A DNA stretch of 64,000 bases from Flavobacterium fryxellicola (GTDB taxonomy: Bacteria > Bacteroidota > Bacteroidia > Flavobacteriales > Flavobacteriaceae), in assembly GCF_900143245.1 (NCBI RefSeq), contig NZ_FRDK01000006.1, forward strand, positions 62,001 to 126,000. The letters are read 5' to 3'. The notes beneath the pieces are model-generated. The model saw only the letters and a program-made list of their open reading frames with translations, did not search any database and was not told the DNA's origin. This document shows positions 52,468-62,280 of this stretch, one piece after another. Made by a program: the position numbers and the translations under genes. Within the stretch, counting starts at the first letter, position 1. Every line of letters starts with the position of its first letter.

Positions 52468-54495
52468 ATGACTACAACCAACATACTACTATTACTTTTT
52501 TCTTTATTAATAGCGGGTGGTTTGTCCTATTTTCAATATTTCTATAAAGCCAAAAACAAATCGAAAATCGGTTGGTTTTTGGCTTTTTTACGTTTTTTAT
52601 CCATTTTTGGAATTTTACTGTTGTTGATTAATCCAATACTAACTAAAAATACACTTGAAACGGTAAAAACACCGCTACCAATTGTGGTAGATAACTCCAG
52701 TTCTATTTCGTTTTTAAATGCGAATGAAAAAGCATTGGAATTGTATAAAAAAATAGAATCAAATTCGGCGTTACAAGAGAAATTTGAGGTGCAATTGTAT
52801 CGATTTTCAGACGATTTTGAACCTGCAACAACACTTGACTTTAAAGGAGTACAGACCAATATTGATGCTGTGTCCAAAAATTTAAAAAGTATTTATAAAA
52901 ACACTATTTATCCAACGGTTTTAATTTCAGATGGGAACCAAACTTCAGGTACTGATTATGTGTATAGTTTTGATGCTACAAATAAAGTATATCCCTTAGC
53001 AGTAGGCGATACAACTACTTTTTTAGATTTCAAAATCAATCAATTGAATGTGAATAAATATGCTTTTCATAAGAACAAGTTTCCTGTAGAAGCTTTTTTA
53101 CACTATTCAGGAACTAAAAGCATAACTGCCACTTTTATTATTTCGCAAGGAAAAACAGTTTACAGTCAACAATCGATTGCTTTTTCAGCTTCTAAAAAAA
53201 CGGCAACAGTTAGCTTACTACTGCCCGCTGATAAAATTGGATTACAGCTTTTTAAAGCTACTATTTCATCCAAAGAAAAGGAAAAAAATCAATACAATAA
53301 TACGAAGAATTTTGCCGTTGAAGTACTGGATCAAAAGACTAAGATTGCACTTGTTTCGGCAATAAGCCATCCTGATTTAGGAGCATTAAAAAGAGCTATT
53401 GAATCTAATGTACAACGTAAAGTAACTATCGTTAAACCTAATGATATTAAATCATTACAAGATTACACTATTCTTATTTTATACCAGCCTACTGCTGAAT
53501 TTAAAACCATTTTTGATACTAGTAAAGCGGCTGGAATCAATACGTTTATTATTACTGGAAACAATACTGATTTTAATTTTTTAAATCAACAACAGGATAA
53601 TTTAGACTTTAAAATGAGCGCACAAAAAGAAGAGTATTTATCCGTTTTTGATACGCAATTTAACTTGTTTGCAGTTGAGAATATTGGGTTTGAAAATTTT
53701 CCACCATTACAAAACGCTTTTGGCACAGTAACTACAAAGGGAGCAATCTCAGTTTTACTGTCGTCCAAAATTAGAACTATCGAGACTAATGCCCCTTTAC
53801 TCGCTTTTGCAGAAAATCAACGCAAACGAGTTGCTTATCTTTTGGGTGAAAACAGTTGGAAATGGCGTTTACAAACGCATATAGATAATCAATCTTTTGA
53901 AAAATATGATCTTTTCATAGATAAGATTGTTCAATTTTTAGCTTCTAATAACTCCAAAAAATCATTGGTAGTAGCGCATGAAAGTTTTTACAACTCAGGC
54001 GAAGCAATCGAAATTACAGCTCAATATTTCAATAAAAACTATGAATTCGACGAAAAAGCAAGATTGACAATTGCTGTTACTAATACTAAAACGAAACAAA
54101 CGACGAACTACGATTTGTTGAAAGGAAACAATTCCTATAAAGTGAATCTGGATGGACTAGAATCGGGTTCCTATTCCTTTTCAGTAAAGGAATTAAATTC
54201 TAGAACGACGTACTCCAGCCGTTTTGAAATTCTTGATTTTGACATTGAAAAGCAGTTTATCAATCCTGATGTAGAGAAATTGACACAATTAGCATCGCAA
54301 ACACAAGGAAAAATATATTTTCCAGACCAAATAAATGGTTTAATAAAAACACTTTTGGAAAACGAGGATTATAAAGCCATACAGAAAAATAGTGTAACCA
54401 AAACACCATTGATTGACTGGATTTGGTTATTAATCTTGATTTCCATTTTACTTGCGACGGAGTGGTTGGTTCGAAAATACAATGGATTACTTTAA
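52468..54495 (+). CDS. membrane-anchored VWA-like domain protein
   Basis: About 675 residues. Two N-terminal helices (NILLLLFSLLIAGGLSYF and FLAFLRFLSIFGILLLLINP) and one at the C-terminus (LIDWIWLLILISILLATEWL) frame a large extracytoplasmic or cytoplasmic region. A VWA-like part (about 65-190) has VDNSSSI, a degenerate DxSxS metal site, and LISDGNQTSG. Ig-like segments follow. Related Flavobacteriia proteins are annotated as VWA-domain membrane proteins of unknown role. An upstream TTG would add eight residues, but the ATG is preferred. Confidence 0.78.
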   Translation: MTTTNILLLLFSLLIAGGLSYFQYFYKAKNKSKIGWFLAFLRFLSIFGILLLLINPILTKNTLETVKTPLPIVVDNSSSISFLNANEKALELYKKIESNSALQEKFEVQLYRFSDDFEPATTLDFKGVQTNIDAVSKNLKSIYKNTIYPTVLISDGNQTSGTDYVYSFDATNKVYPLAVGDTTTFLDFKINQLNVNKYAFHKNKFPVEAFLHYSGTKSITATFIISQGKTVYSQQSIAFSASKKTATVSLLLPADKIGLQLFKATISSKEKEKNQYNNTKNFAVEVLDQKTKIALVSAISHPDLGALKRAIESNVQRKVTIVKPNDIKSLQDYTILILYQPTAEFKTIFDTSKAAGINTFIITGNNTDFNFLNQQQDNLDFKMSAQKEEYLSVFDTQFNLFAVENIGFENFPPLQNAFGTVTTKGAISVLLSSKIRTIETNAPLLAFAENQRKRVAYLLGENSWKWRLQTHIDNQSFEKYDLFIDKIVQFLASNNSKKSLVVAHESFYNSGEAIEITAQYFNKNYEFDEKARLTIAVTNTKTKQTTNYDLLKGNNSYKVNLDGLESGSYSFSVKELNSRTTYSSRFEILDFDIEKQFINPDVEKLTQLASQTQGKIYFPDQINGLIKTLLENEDYKAIQKNSVTKTPLIDWIWLLILISILLATEWLVRKYNGLL

Positions 54496-54514
54496 GTAAA
54501 TACAATGAAATACA

Positions 54515-55411
54515 ATGGATTTTAGACTAAAAGTTTTTTATACGGTTGCCAATCGTTTGAGTTTTACAAAAGCAGCAGCGGAATTGTTTATTTCGCAACC
54601 AGCTATTTCAAAGCACATTCAAGAGTTAGAAGAACATTATAAGATTAAACTTTTTGATCGAAGTGGATCAAAAATCTCCTTGACAACTGCTGGGGAAGTA
54701 TTGTTACAACATACCAAAAGTATTTTTGAAGTGTACCGCGAAATAGATTTTGACATGAGTACCCTCATTAATCAACGTTCGGGATTGTTGCGAATAGGCG
54801 CCAGTACAACAATCTCTCAGTATATAATCCCACCACTTTTAGCTCGATTTCATCAAAAGTTACAAGATATAAAAGTGAGTTTACTGAACGGAAATACAGA
54901 ACAAATTGAAAACGCTTTATTGAAACAAGAAATTGAAATTGGAATTGTAGAAGGACAATCTAAAAATAAGTCTATTAAATATGCCGCGTTTTTAAAAGAT
55001 GAATTGGTTTTAGTTTGTAACAGTTCCAATCCTTTGAGCAAACGTAATGAAGTGACGCAAAAAGATTTAAAAAGGATGCGTTTTTTAATGCGAGAACGAG
55101 GTTCAGGAACACTTGAAGTTATTGAACATGCGTTGAAACCATTTGAAATTAAAATATCCGAATTGCAAATTGAAATGCAATTAGGCAGTACTGAAAGTAT
55201 AAAATCTTATTTAATAAATTCTGATTGTGTAGCTTTTATATCGATTCATGCGATAAAAAAAGAACTTAAAAGTAATGAATTGGCAATATTAAATATTAAA
55301 GAGCTGATAATTGAACGTTTCTTTTATATCATCACCTTGCAAGGAAAAACAGATTCGCTTTCGGATTTGTTTATACAAAACATTTCAAATCATTATAATT
55401 TAAAGTTATAG
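54515..55411 (+). CDS. LysR-family transcriptional regulator
   Basis: A 298-residue LTTR. Winged helix at the N-terminus (FTKAAAELFISQPAISKHIQ, about 17-36; LFDRSGSKISLTTAGE) and a periplasmic-binding-like effector domain (about 88-295). It lies directly upstream of the YeiH-type exporter on the same strand, the arrangement in which the LysR protein (CysB/YeiE-like) controls the transporter. Ligand unknown, probably a sulfur compound. Confidence 0.92.
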   Translation: MDFRLKVFYTVANRLSFTKAAAELFISQPAISKHIQELEEHYKIKLFDRSGSKISLTTAGEVLLQHTKSIFEVYREIDFDMSTLINQRSGLLRIGASTTISQYIIPPLLARFHQKLQDIKVSLLNGNTEQIENALLKQEIEIGIVEGQSKNKSIKYAAFLKDELVLVCNSSNPLSKRNEVTQKDLKRMRFLMRERGSGTLEVIEHALKPFEIKISELQIEMQLGSTESIKSYLINSDCVAFISIHAIKKELKSNELAILNIKELIIERFFYIITLQGKTDSLSDLFIQNISNHYNLKL

Positions 55412-55486
55412 TAGATTACAATTTACGATTGGGATAAATTGTTTTATCTAAGCACCTTTGTACCGTAATAATTCAATTACTTTACA

Positions 55487-56464
55487 ATGGAAACGCATCA
55501 TAAAGAAATTCAAAAACAACCTTTTATTTTTTTTAAAGTTAATGCCAAATTGCAGCAACTCATTTTTTTTGTGTTGCTATTATTTTGTACAACAATTTTT
55601 GTCTCTCCGCCTATAGCCTTAGTATTAGGATTACTACTCGCCAATCTTTTTGGACATCCATTTTTAAATTTAAATCATAAAGCGACTAATTATTTGTTGC
55701 AATTTTCAGTAGTGGGTTTGGGATTTGGTATGAATATTCACAGTGCTGTTTCGGCAGGAAAAGAAGGTTTTTTGTTTACCGTGATTTCTATTTTCACCAC
55801 TTTGGTTTTAGGAACCTTTTTAGGAAAATTATTTAAAATTGATAAAAAAACATCCCATTTAATTTCTTGTGGAACTGCAATTTGTGGAGGTAGTGCAATT
55901 GCAGCAATCGCTCCCGTAATCAAATCCAATGAAAAAGAAACGTCTGTCGCTTTGGGAGTCATATTTATTCTGAATTCAGTAGCACTTTTTGTTTTTCCAG
56001 CAGTAGGGCAGTGGTTGGGTTTATCTCAGCAAGAGTTCGGCTTGTGGTGTGCAATTGCCATACATGACACCAGTTCTGTGGTAGGAGCAGCGAGTAAATA
56101 TGGTGCAGAAGCCTTGCAAATAGCCACAACAGTAAAATTAGCACGGGCGCTATGGATTGTTCCCGTAGCGTTGATCACTTCCTTTATTTTTAAAAATAAT
56201 ACAAAGAAAATTAAAATTCCTTACTTTATAGGATTGTTTATTTTGGCTATGCTTTCTACTACTTACTTGCCACAAATGAATCTTATTACGCCCTATTTTG
56301 TTTCAATTGCTAAAATTGGTTTGACCATAACTTTATTTCTAATTGGAGCCGGGTTAAATGGAACTATCTTAAAAGCGGTAGGACTAAAACCGTTAGCACA
56401 AGGGGTTTTGCTATGGATATGCATTGCCATCGCTACATTAGTTGCAATTATTTATCTAAAATAG
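55487..56464 (+). CDS. YeiH/UPF0324 family putative sulfate exporter
   Basis: A 325-residue inner-membrane protein with about ten helices. Family motifs: LLANLFGHPFLNLN, VVGLGFGMNIHSAV, SCGTAICGGSAIAAIAPVIK and IAIHDTSSVVGAASKYG. The family is predicted to export sulfate or related anions. Its 3' end overlaps by 17 bases the 3' end of the convergent DUF1275 gene. Confidence 0.9.
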   Translation: METHHKEIQKQPFIFFKVNAKLQQLIFFVLLLFCTTIFVSPPIALVLGLLLANLFGHPFLNLNHKATNYLLQFSVVGLGFGMNIHSAVSAGKEGFLFTVISIFTTLVLGTFLGKLFKIDKKTSHLISCGTAICGGSAIAAIAPVIKSNEKETSVALGVIFILNSVALFVFPAVGQWLGLSQQEFGLWCAIAIHDTSSVVGAASKYGAEALQIATTVKLARALWIVPVALITSFIFKNNTKKIKIPYFIGLFILAMLSTTYLPQMNLITPYFVSIAKIGLTITLFLIGAGLNGTILKAVGLKPLAQGVLLWICIAIATLVAIIYLK

Positions 56465-57197
56465 TTTTATGATGAAATGTTTTTCTTTTGATCACATGAA
56501 ATTGCAGTCGGATATAATCATACATAAGAGCAATTAATAAAAAAGTAGCAGCAATAAAAAGTGTTTTCATTTTCAGTGTATTATAGAGAAAACCACCTGA
56601 AAAACAGCCAATAAAAAAGAAAATGATGATGGATAGCCGAAGATAGATACTTATTTTTAATTTTTTCTTTTCGTCTGGCTTTTTATAAAAAAACAATTGA
56701 GACAGTTCAATTCCAAGGTCTGTAAAAAGCCCGGTTAGGTGGGTAGTTCGAACTATAGATTGTGAAATTTTTGTCACTAAAGAGTTTTGTATTCCCATGG
56801 CGAAAAGCATCGAAAAAGCAATCCATTTTCCTTCCATACTAGATAAGGCTGCTTGTGTTCCAAAAACACCAACAGCAATCAAAACAATCATTTCTAGAGA
56901 AATGGGCAGTACATGAGATAGATTAGGATGTTTTTTTGAAATCAATTCTGCTAAAAAATTAGAGGTAAAGGCGCCAAATAAAAAGAAAATAGTGAATACA
57001 AAAAAGGTAATAGCGGCTACGTAATCGCGTTTCATTATCTCTTCGGCAAAATAGGCGAAATGCCCCGTAACGTTAGTAGTTAAAGTTTGAATGGATAAAA
57101 CTCCCGTAATATTTACAATTCCAGCTACAAAAGACAATAAAGTAGCCAAACGAAGATTGTGAACAAAAGTTCTATTTTTTCCTTGATGTCGAAACAT
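56448..57197 (-). CDS. DUF1275 (YoaK) family membrane protein
   Basis: A 249-residue protein with six predicted helices and the family's opening LRLATLLSFVAGIVNITGVL, LTTNVTGHFAYFA, and AMGIQNSLVTKISQSIVRTTHLTGLFTD near the middle (only in part quoted: TTHLTGLFTD). Function of DUF1275 is unknown; it is an inner-membrane protein by prediction. The gene is convergent with and overlaps the YeiH-type gene, with no terminator between them. Confidence 0.9.
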   Translation of the reverse strand: MFRHQGKNRTFVHNLRLATLLSFVAGIVNITGVLSIQTLTTNVTGHFAYFAEEIMKRDYVAAITFFVFTIFFLFGAFTSNFLAELISKKHPNLSHVLPISLEMIVLIAVGVFGTQAALSSMEGKWIAFSMLFAMGIQNSLVTKISQSIVRTTHLTGLFTDLGIELSQLFFYKKPDEKKKLKISIYLRLSIIIFFFIGCFSGGFLYNTLKMKTLFIAATFLLIALMYDYIRLQFHVIKRKTFHHKTILDK

Positions 57198-57294
57198 AAT
57201 TGTACTTTTCTTTTTTAATTAACACAATCTTAAATCCTTTTTTTTCTAATAACGAATTAAAGAAATACATTTGTCTTTCAAAAAAATAAATTTA

Positions 57295-58293
57295 ATGAAA
57301 AATTTTAAAATTAGACCTACGTTTATTGCTTTATCTGCTCTTGGCGTTGCTTTTCTTCTATTGTCATGGGGAGTTATAGGTCATGAAAGAATTAACAGAG
57401 CAGCAGTAATGGCATTGCCAAAACCATTGCAAACTTTTTTTTACAATCACATTGATTTCATTACACAAGCATCTACTGTTCCAGATTTAAGAAGGAACGT
57501 CTTAAATGACAAAATGGAGCCGCCACGTCATTATTTTGACATGGAGAATTTTGGTGCTGTGGAAACTTTTCCAAAAAATATGGAAGAAGCAAAGGCTAAA
57601 TATGATGAAAAGTTTTTGACTAAAAACGGAATCTTGCCTTGGCACATCCAAGATATGATGGCCAAATTAACTAAAGCTTTTAAAGAAAAAAGAAAAAATG
57701 AAATCCTATTCATTGCGGGTGATTTAGGTCATTATATTGCAGATGCACACATGCCATTGCATACTTCAGACAATCATGATGGACAAAATACCAACCAAAA
57801 AGGAATTCATTCTTTGTGGGAAAGTCGTTTGCCTGAATTGTTTGTAAAGAACTATAAATTGAATGTAGCACAAGGACACTATTTAGAGAATGTCGATAAA
57901 GCAACTTGGAATATTATTTTTGATACACATCGTTTAGTCGAACCACTGCTAGCTGCCGACAAAAAACTAAGAACCGCAACACCCGAAAACAAAATCTATG
58001 TGACCGACGCTACTGGAACTATCGTTAAAAATAAATATGGTGGCATGTTATATTCTGATGAGTATGCGGGTAAATTACATACGGATTTAAATGGGATGGT
58101 GGAACAACAAATGAAGAAAGCGATTACGGCAACGGCAAGTTTTTGGTACACCGCTTGGGTCAATGCTGGAAAACCAGACTTAAGCAATCTCGATGCTAGT
58201 GAACTTACAAAACGCAACAGTAAAAATCTAAAAAAAGATTTGAAAACCTTTGAAAAAGGAAGTCTTTTTGGATTAATAAATGAAAAAGAATAA
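57295..58293 (+). CDS. S1/P1 nuclease / zinc-dependent phospholipase C-like exported enzyme
   Basis: About 332 residues. An N-terminal hydrophobic segment ends at SWGVIGHERINRAAV, so the mature N-terminus would be the Trp that ligates zinc in this superfamily, followed by the GH pair. Further zinc ligands lie in GDLGHYIADAHMPLHTSDNH and HSLWE. The layout matches the trinuclear-zinc S1/P1 nuclease and phospholipase C fold; substrate (nucleic acid 3'-phosphates or phospholipid) is undecided. The ATG at 57295 is preferred over an upstream TTG. Confidence 0.85.
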   Translation: MKNFKIRPTFIALSALGVAFLLLSWGVIGHERINRAAVMALPKPLQTFFYNHIDFITQASTVPDLRRNVLNDKMEPPRHYFDMENFGAVETFPKNMEEAKAKYDEKFLTKNGILPWHIQDMMAKLTKAFKEKRKNEILFIAGDLGHYIADAHMPLHTSDNHDGQNTNQKGIHSLWESRLPELFVKNYKLNVAQGHYLENVDKATWNIIFDTHRLVEPLLAADKKLRTATPENKIYVTDATGTIVKNKYGGMLYSDEYAGKLHTDLNGMVEQQMKKAITATASFWYTAWVNAGKPDLSNLDASELTKRNSKNLKKDLKTFEKGSLFGLINEKE

Positions 58294-58310
58294 ATGCTCC
58301 TTTTCTAATT

Positions 58311-58346
58311 AAAAAACGGGTGAGACTTAAATCTCACCCGTTTTTT
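58311..58346. terminator. bidirectional intrinsic terminator
   Basis: Perfect 15-bp stem AAAAAACGGGTGAGA with its complement and a 6-base loop. A-run and T-run flank both sides, so it serves both the convergent nuclease/PLC-like gene and the sulfatase gene. Confidence 0.95.
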
Positions 58347-58350
58347 TATG

Positions 58351-60450
58351 CTAATTAATTTTTTGATACTTTTTGTTTTTCAACATATCGGAGGCAGTTT
58401 GATAGTATGAAACGGTTTCGTTAACTAAATCTGTTCTTTCTTTTTTTAATGGCGTTTGTTCGTAGAATATTTGGAAATCCAGCGGTACTGTCTGGTTTGG
58501 TTTCAACGCTAGCTGAAACTGTTTGACGCTTTTTTTAGGTGAAATAACCGTCAAAATATTGTCTTTTATCAATCCTAAATCCTGGTACGTTGCAATCAAG
58601 GCTCTAGGTTTATAATCTGGTTTTAACACATCTTGACCATAAAATTTACTTTGGTATTTAAAGTTTAATAGCCCTAAAACGGTTGGCATAACGTCAATTT
58701 GTGACATCAAATTAGTGTAATTTTGAGGTGCTACAAATCCAGGACTAAAAATCATAGCAGGAATTCTGTATTTATCTGCAGGAAGTTCTGTTTTGCCAGC
58801 ACTTGAAGCACAGTGATCCGCTAAAATGACAAATACAGTGTTCTTGAACCAAGGCTGTTTTTTAGCCATTTCAAAGAATTTTTTGATGGCAAAATCAGTA
58901 TATTTTACACCACCATCTCGCGATTTTGCATCGCCGGGAATATCAATTTTTCCATTGGGGTAAGTAAAGGGCCTATGGTTACTCACCGTCATAATATGAT
59001 TAAAAAATGGCTTGTTAGTTGAAGCCTCTTTATTCATAATCCCAATAGCTTTATTGTACATATCTTCATCGCAAACTCCCCAAATATTATCGAAAGTAAT
59101 CTCGTTTGGTGCAAACGTCTTTTTATCTACGATATCGTATTGATTTCCCGCGAAAAAATTTTCCATATTATCAAAAAAAGCATCGCCTCCATACATGAAT
59201 TTTACGGCATACCCTCTTTCTTTAAATATAGCTCCGGTCGAGAATTTATTTTTATTGTCTTTCCTTTTTACAACACTTTCGCCCGCTGTGGGAGGAAAAC
59301 ATAGTGTAACCGCCTCAAGACCGCGCACTGTTCTGTTTCCTACCGCATAAAGATTAGTAAAAACCAAACTTTTTGCTGCTAAACTATCTAGAAAAGGAGT
59401 GATATTATTCTCGTTTCCATACATTTTCATAAACTCTGCACTGTAACTTTCGATTGTTATCAAAACCACATTCTTATGATTTTCGGCAGCTTCACTTTGA
59501 ATTTGTCTCAAGGTTGTTTCTCCAGAGATTTGTGGAATCTGTTGCTTTAATTGTGCATAGGCATCAGCACTAGGAACGGTTTTATAAAATTTAAAATAGT
59601 CTAGCTCACTATTCATAAATGCCAAATAGAACTTATAAATTCCGTTCGCTTGCAATTCATTTGCAAAAATATTTTGTGAATTTTCCTTAACCGATAAAGC
59701 TGGAATGGCAAAAAGAGACAATCCAAAAAGGAGGAAATAAATTCCTGAAATTTTCATTTTTTCAACGAAAGCAGGAATGCTTTCGATATAAACTTTCGAT
59801 TTTTTTACAATAATATAGGTTACTAGACCAGCAATGATGAATAGTGCTGAAAATATGGGGATAACTGGATATGATTCCATAATATTTCCAATCACTTCAT
59901 TCGTGTAAATGAGATAATTTACAGCTATAAAATTGTACTTCACTCCAAATTCATTCCAGAAAAAGTATTCACTGATGCCATTTTGTAAAATTAAAACCAC
60001 ATATAAAAAGATCACAAAGGAAAATAGCCAGTACCGAATTTGGCTCCGATATTTAGGTAAAAAAAGAAGTGATGCAAATAAAATTGTTTTTATCGAAAGA
60101 AAGGCAATTACGATTTTTGGCAAAGCACTTCCATATTCATTGAGCACCGTGTTTCCAAAGGAAATATAAAGCATTAGTGCAACTAATAATCCAAGGATTA
60201 AGTAGCCATAAGGTTTAAAATATTTGGAATTAGATATAAAAATAAGGTAGAGCCATAAGAAGCCACTAACTAGCACGAAAACAAAAAAATCAGATAAAAA
60301 ACCAAAGACAAATAAGGACAATGTATCCATCCAAGTAAAGGTTGCTTGAGTTATAGGATGAAAAAATAGAATTATTCTTAAACAAAAACTAACGGTAATG
60401 TAAAAAAGGAGTAAGTAATAGAATGGAGAGACTTTTTTTGATAAATTCAT
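58351..60450 (-). CDS. LTA synthase family sulfatase / phosphoglycerol transferase-like protein
   Basis: A 699-residue inner-membrane enzyme. Five N-terminal helices (to about 250) are followed by an extracytoplasmic alkaline-phosphatase-fold domain (about 310-640). The metal-binding motif is VLITIESYSAEFM, the catalytic Thr is in AVGNRTVRGLEA, and the late motif is FVILADHCASSAGK. Gram-negative relatives transfer phosphoglycerol or phosphoethanolamine to glycans or lipids. Bacteroidota lack teichoic acid, so the acceptor is unknown. Convergent with the upstream gene through the shared terminator. Confidence 0.9.
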   Translation of the reverse strand: MNLSKKVSPFYYLLLFYITVSFCLRIILFFHPITQATFTWMDTLSLFVFGFLSDFFVFVLVSGFLWLYLIFISNSKYFKPYGYLILGLLVALMLYISFGNTVLNEYGSALPKIVIAFLSIKTILFASLLFLPKYRSQIRYWLFSFVIFLYVVLILQNGISEYFFWNEFGVKYNFIAVNYLIYTNEVIGNIMESYPVIPIFSALFIIAGLVTYIIVKKSKVYIESIPAFVEKMKISGIYFLLFGLSLFAIPALSVKENSQNIFANELQANGIYKFYLAFMNSELDYFKFYKTVPSADAYAQLKQQIPQISGETTLRQIQSEAAENHKNVVLITIESYSAEFMKMYGNENNITPFLDSLAAKSLVFTNLYAVGNRTVRGLEAVTLCFPPTAGESVVKRKDNKNKFSTGAIFKERGYAVKFMYGGDAFFDNMENFFAGNQYDIVDKKTFAPNEITFDNIWGVCDEDMYNKAIGIMNKEASTNKPFFNHIMTVSNHRPFTYPNGKIDIPGDAKSRDGGVKYTDFAIKKFFEMAKKQPWFKNTVFVILADHCASSAGKTELPADKYRIPAMIFSPGFVAPQNYTNLMSQIDVMPTVLGLLNFKYQSKFYGQDVLKPDYKPRALIATYQDLGLIKDNILTVISPKKSVKQFQLALKPNQTVPLDFQIFYEQTPLKKERTDLVNETVSYYQTASDMLKNKKYQKIN

Positions 60451-60593
60451 GTATTTATATTTTTATGTAAAAATATAATTAATTTATAAACTTAATTTTC
60501 TACCTAAATTAATATTGACTTAAGATAGAATTTAGCGGGTTCCAAAACAAAATAAAACCAATAATTTTACTAGGAATTTAAAATGCAATTACA

Positions 60594-61031
60594 ATGAAAA
60601 AAAAAATATTGATTTTGTTTCTTTTCATAGGGACAATGGGCTATTCCCAAAACTGGAAATCTAGTTTTGAAGAAGCAAAATCGCAAGCTATTGCAGAAAA
60701 TAAAAATATTATACTTGTGTTTTCCGGATCTGATTGGTGTGCACCTTGTATTAAATTAGATAAAACAATTTGGCAATCTAAAGAATTTAAAAAGGAAGCC
60801 GATGAAAAATGGGTCTTGTACAAAGCTGATTTTCCAAAGAAAAAAGCAAATTTGTTAGGTGCTGAAGTAACAAGTAGCAATAAAAAAATGGCTTCGGAAT
60901 ATAATAAATCTGGAAATTTCCCACTGGTACTTCTTTTAGATAAAACGGGCAGGGTATTAGGGATAACAGGATATAAGAACACAGGTCCAGAGCAATACAT
61001 TCAACTCATTCATTCTTTTGAAATCAAATGA
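60594..61031 (+). CDS. exported thioredoxin-family protein
   Basis: A 145-residue periplasmic thioredoxin-fold protein with signal peptide (MKKKILILFLFIGTMGYSQ) and active site WCAPC (Cys49/Cys52), preceded by LVFSGSDW. The cis-Pro region is NFPLVLLLDKTGR. It resembles the DUF255/thioredoxin_7 group. First gene of the operon; its TGA overlaps the apbE ATG by four bases (ATGA). It probably keeps cysteines of an operon partner reduced, for example the Cys-rich tail of the small lipoprotein (inference). Confidence 0.9.
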   Translation: MKKKILILFLFIGTMGYSQNWKSSFEEAKSQAIAENKNIILVFSGSDWCAPCIKLDKTIWQSKEFKKEADEKWVLYKADFPKKKANLLGAEVTSSNKKMASEYNKSGNFPLVLLLDKTGRVLGITGYKNTGPEQYIQLIHSFEIK

Positions 61032-62014
61032 GAAAAACAGTCTGTATAGGTTTTTTGTTAGCATTAATAGTAGCTAATGCACAAATTGCGCACAAGCGAA
61101 AGTTGTCAATGTTAGGAAGTCCTTTTGAGGTAACCGCTGTTGCTACCGACACTATAAAAGCTAATGAATATATTGATTTGGCTGTAGCCGAAGTAAAACG
61201 TATCGAGAATTTAATTTCTGATTGGATTCCCACTACACAAATTTCTGACGTAAATAGAAATGCAGGAATAAAACCTGTAAAAGTAGATGCAGAAGTTTTT
61301 GATTTAGTAGAACGTTCCATCAAAATTTCTCAAATTACAAAGGGTGCATTTGATATTTCGTACGCTTCCATGGATAAAATATGGAAATTTGACGGTAGCA
61401 TGAAAACTATGCCGACGGAGGAAGCCATAAAAAAATCAGTTGCAAAAATTGGATACAAAAATATTATTTTAAATAAAAAAGAACAGACTATTTTTCTAAA
61501 ATCAGCGGGAATGAAGCTAGGCTTAGGCGGAATAGGACAGGGATTTATTGCTGACAAAATAAAGGATTTGTTATTCTCAAAAGGCTGTACAGCTGGAATT
61601 GTAAATGTTTCAGGAGATATTAATGCCTGGGGAAAACAACCAGATGGCAAATCTTGGAATATTGGAATAGTAAATCCTTTGAACAAAAATAAAATATTTG
61701 CAACTTTTCCCATCGAAGATAGTGCCGTGGAAACATCAGGTAGTTATGAGAAGTACGTTATTTTTAATGGCATTCGCTATTCTCATATTATCGATCCCAG
61801 AACAGGTTATCCAGCTACAGTAGTAGTAAGTGTATCCGTTTTTGCTAAAAAAACTGAGATCGCAGATGCTTTAGCAACTGGAATTTTTGTGCTGGGGGTG
61901 GATGTCGGGTTGGATTTAGTAAATCAAATTAAAGGTGTTGAATGTATTATTGTAGATGATAAAGGCAAGATTCATTCCTCCAATGGTATTGATGTTCAAA
62001 ATATAACTAAATAA
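61028..62014 (+). CDS. apbE: FAD:protein FMN transferase (ApbE)
   Basis: A 328-residue exported ApbE that covalently attaches FMN to a Thr/Ser of envelope proteins. Signal peptide (RKTVCIGFLLALIVANAQ), the early MLGSPFEVTA, the FAD-binding GLGGIGQGFIADKI, NVSGDINAWGKQPDGKSW and the metal-binding ETSGSYEKYVIF and SHIIDPRTGYPA near the C-terminus are all intact. Overlaps the thioredoxin gene; followed by the DUF4266 lipoprotein gene. Its substrate is likely encoded nearby. Confidence 0.94.
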   Translation: MRKTVCIGFLLALIVANAQIAHKRKLSMLGSPFEVTAVATDTIKANEYIDLAVAEVKRIENLISDWIPTTQISDVNRNAGIKPVKVDAEVFDLVERSIKISQITKGAFDISYASMDKIWKFDGSMKTMPTEEAIKKSVAKIGYKNIILNKKEQTIFLKSAGMKLGLGGIGQGFIADKIKDLLFSKGCTAGIVNVSGDINAWGKQPDGKSWNIGIVNPLNKNKIFATFPIEDSAVETSGSYEKYVIFNGIRYSHIIDPRTGYPATVVVSVSVFAKKTEIADALATGIFVLGVDVGLDLVNQIKGVECIIVDDKGKIHSSNGIDVQNITK

Positions 62015-62024
62015 AAAAGTGAAG

Positions 62025-62237
62025 ATGATAAATAAAATAGCCTTTTTGTTTTTTACAGCATTGATTTTACAGTCCTGCAGTTCCGTAAAAGAATACGAGA
62101 AAGAAAAAATTAACGATCCTGATATGAAATTATCAGCGAGAACCGCGGAACGATATGAGACTTCTTTTCAAGTGTATCGGGAAGCTGCTGCAGGAGCCAA
62201 TGGAGGAAAATCTGGCGGTGGTTGTGGGTGCAACTAA
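62025..62237 (+). CDS. DUF4266 small lipoprotein with Gly/Cys tail
   Basis: About 70 residues. Lipoprotein signal ending ALILQSCSS (acyl-Cys near residue 18), then a short charged segment with the DUF4266 hallmark PDMKLSARTAERYETSFQ, and a C-terminal GGKSGGGCGCN tail with two cysteines. The tail could bind a metal or be redox-active. A GTG two codons upstream is an alternative start; the ATG is preferred. Part of the thioredoxin-ApbE-DUF3570 operon. Confidence 0.88.
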   Translation: MINKIAFLFFTALILQSCSSVKEYEKEKINDPDMKLSARTAERYETSFQVYREAAAGANGGKSGGGCGCN

Positions 62238-62280
62238 TTAAAAGCATGTATTTAGATGGTAAATTTGAATCCTTGAAAAA

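Noticed and set aside
58311..58346. Long palindrome as a transposon end or attachment site
   Set aside because: A perfect stem with A- and T-runs between two convergent genes is fully explained as a bidirectional terminator.
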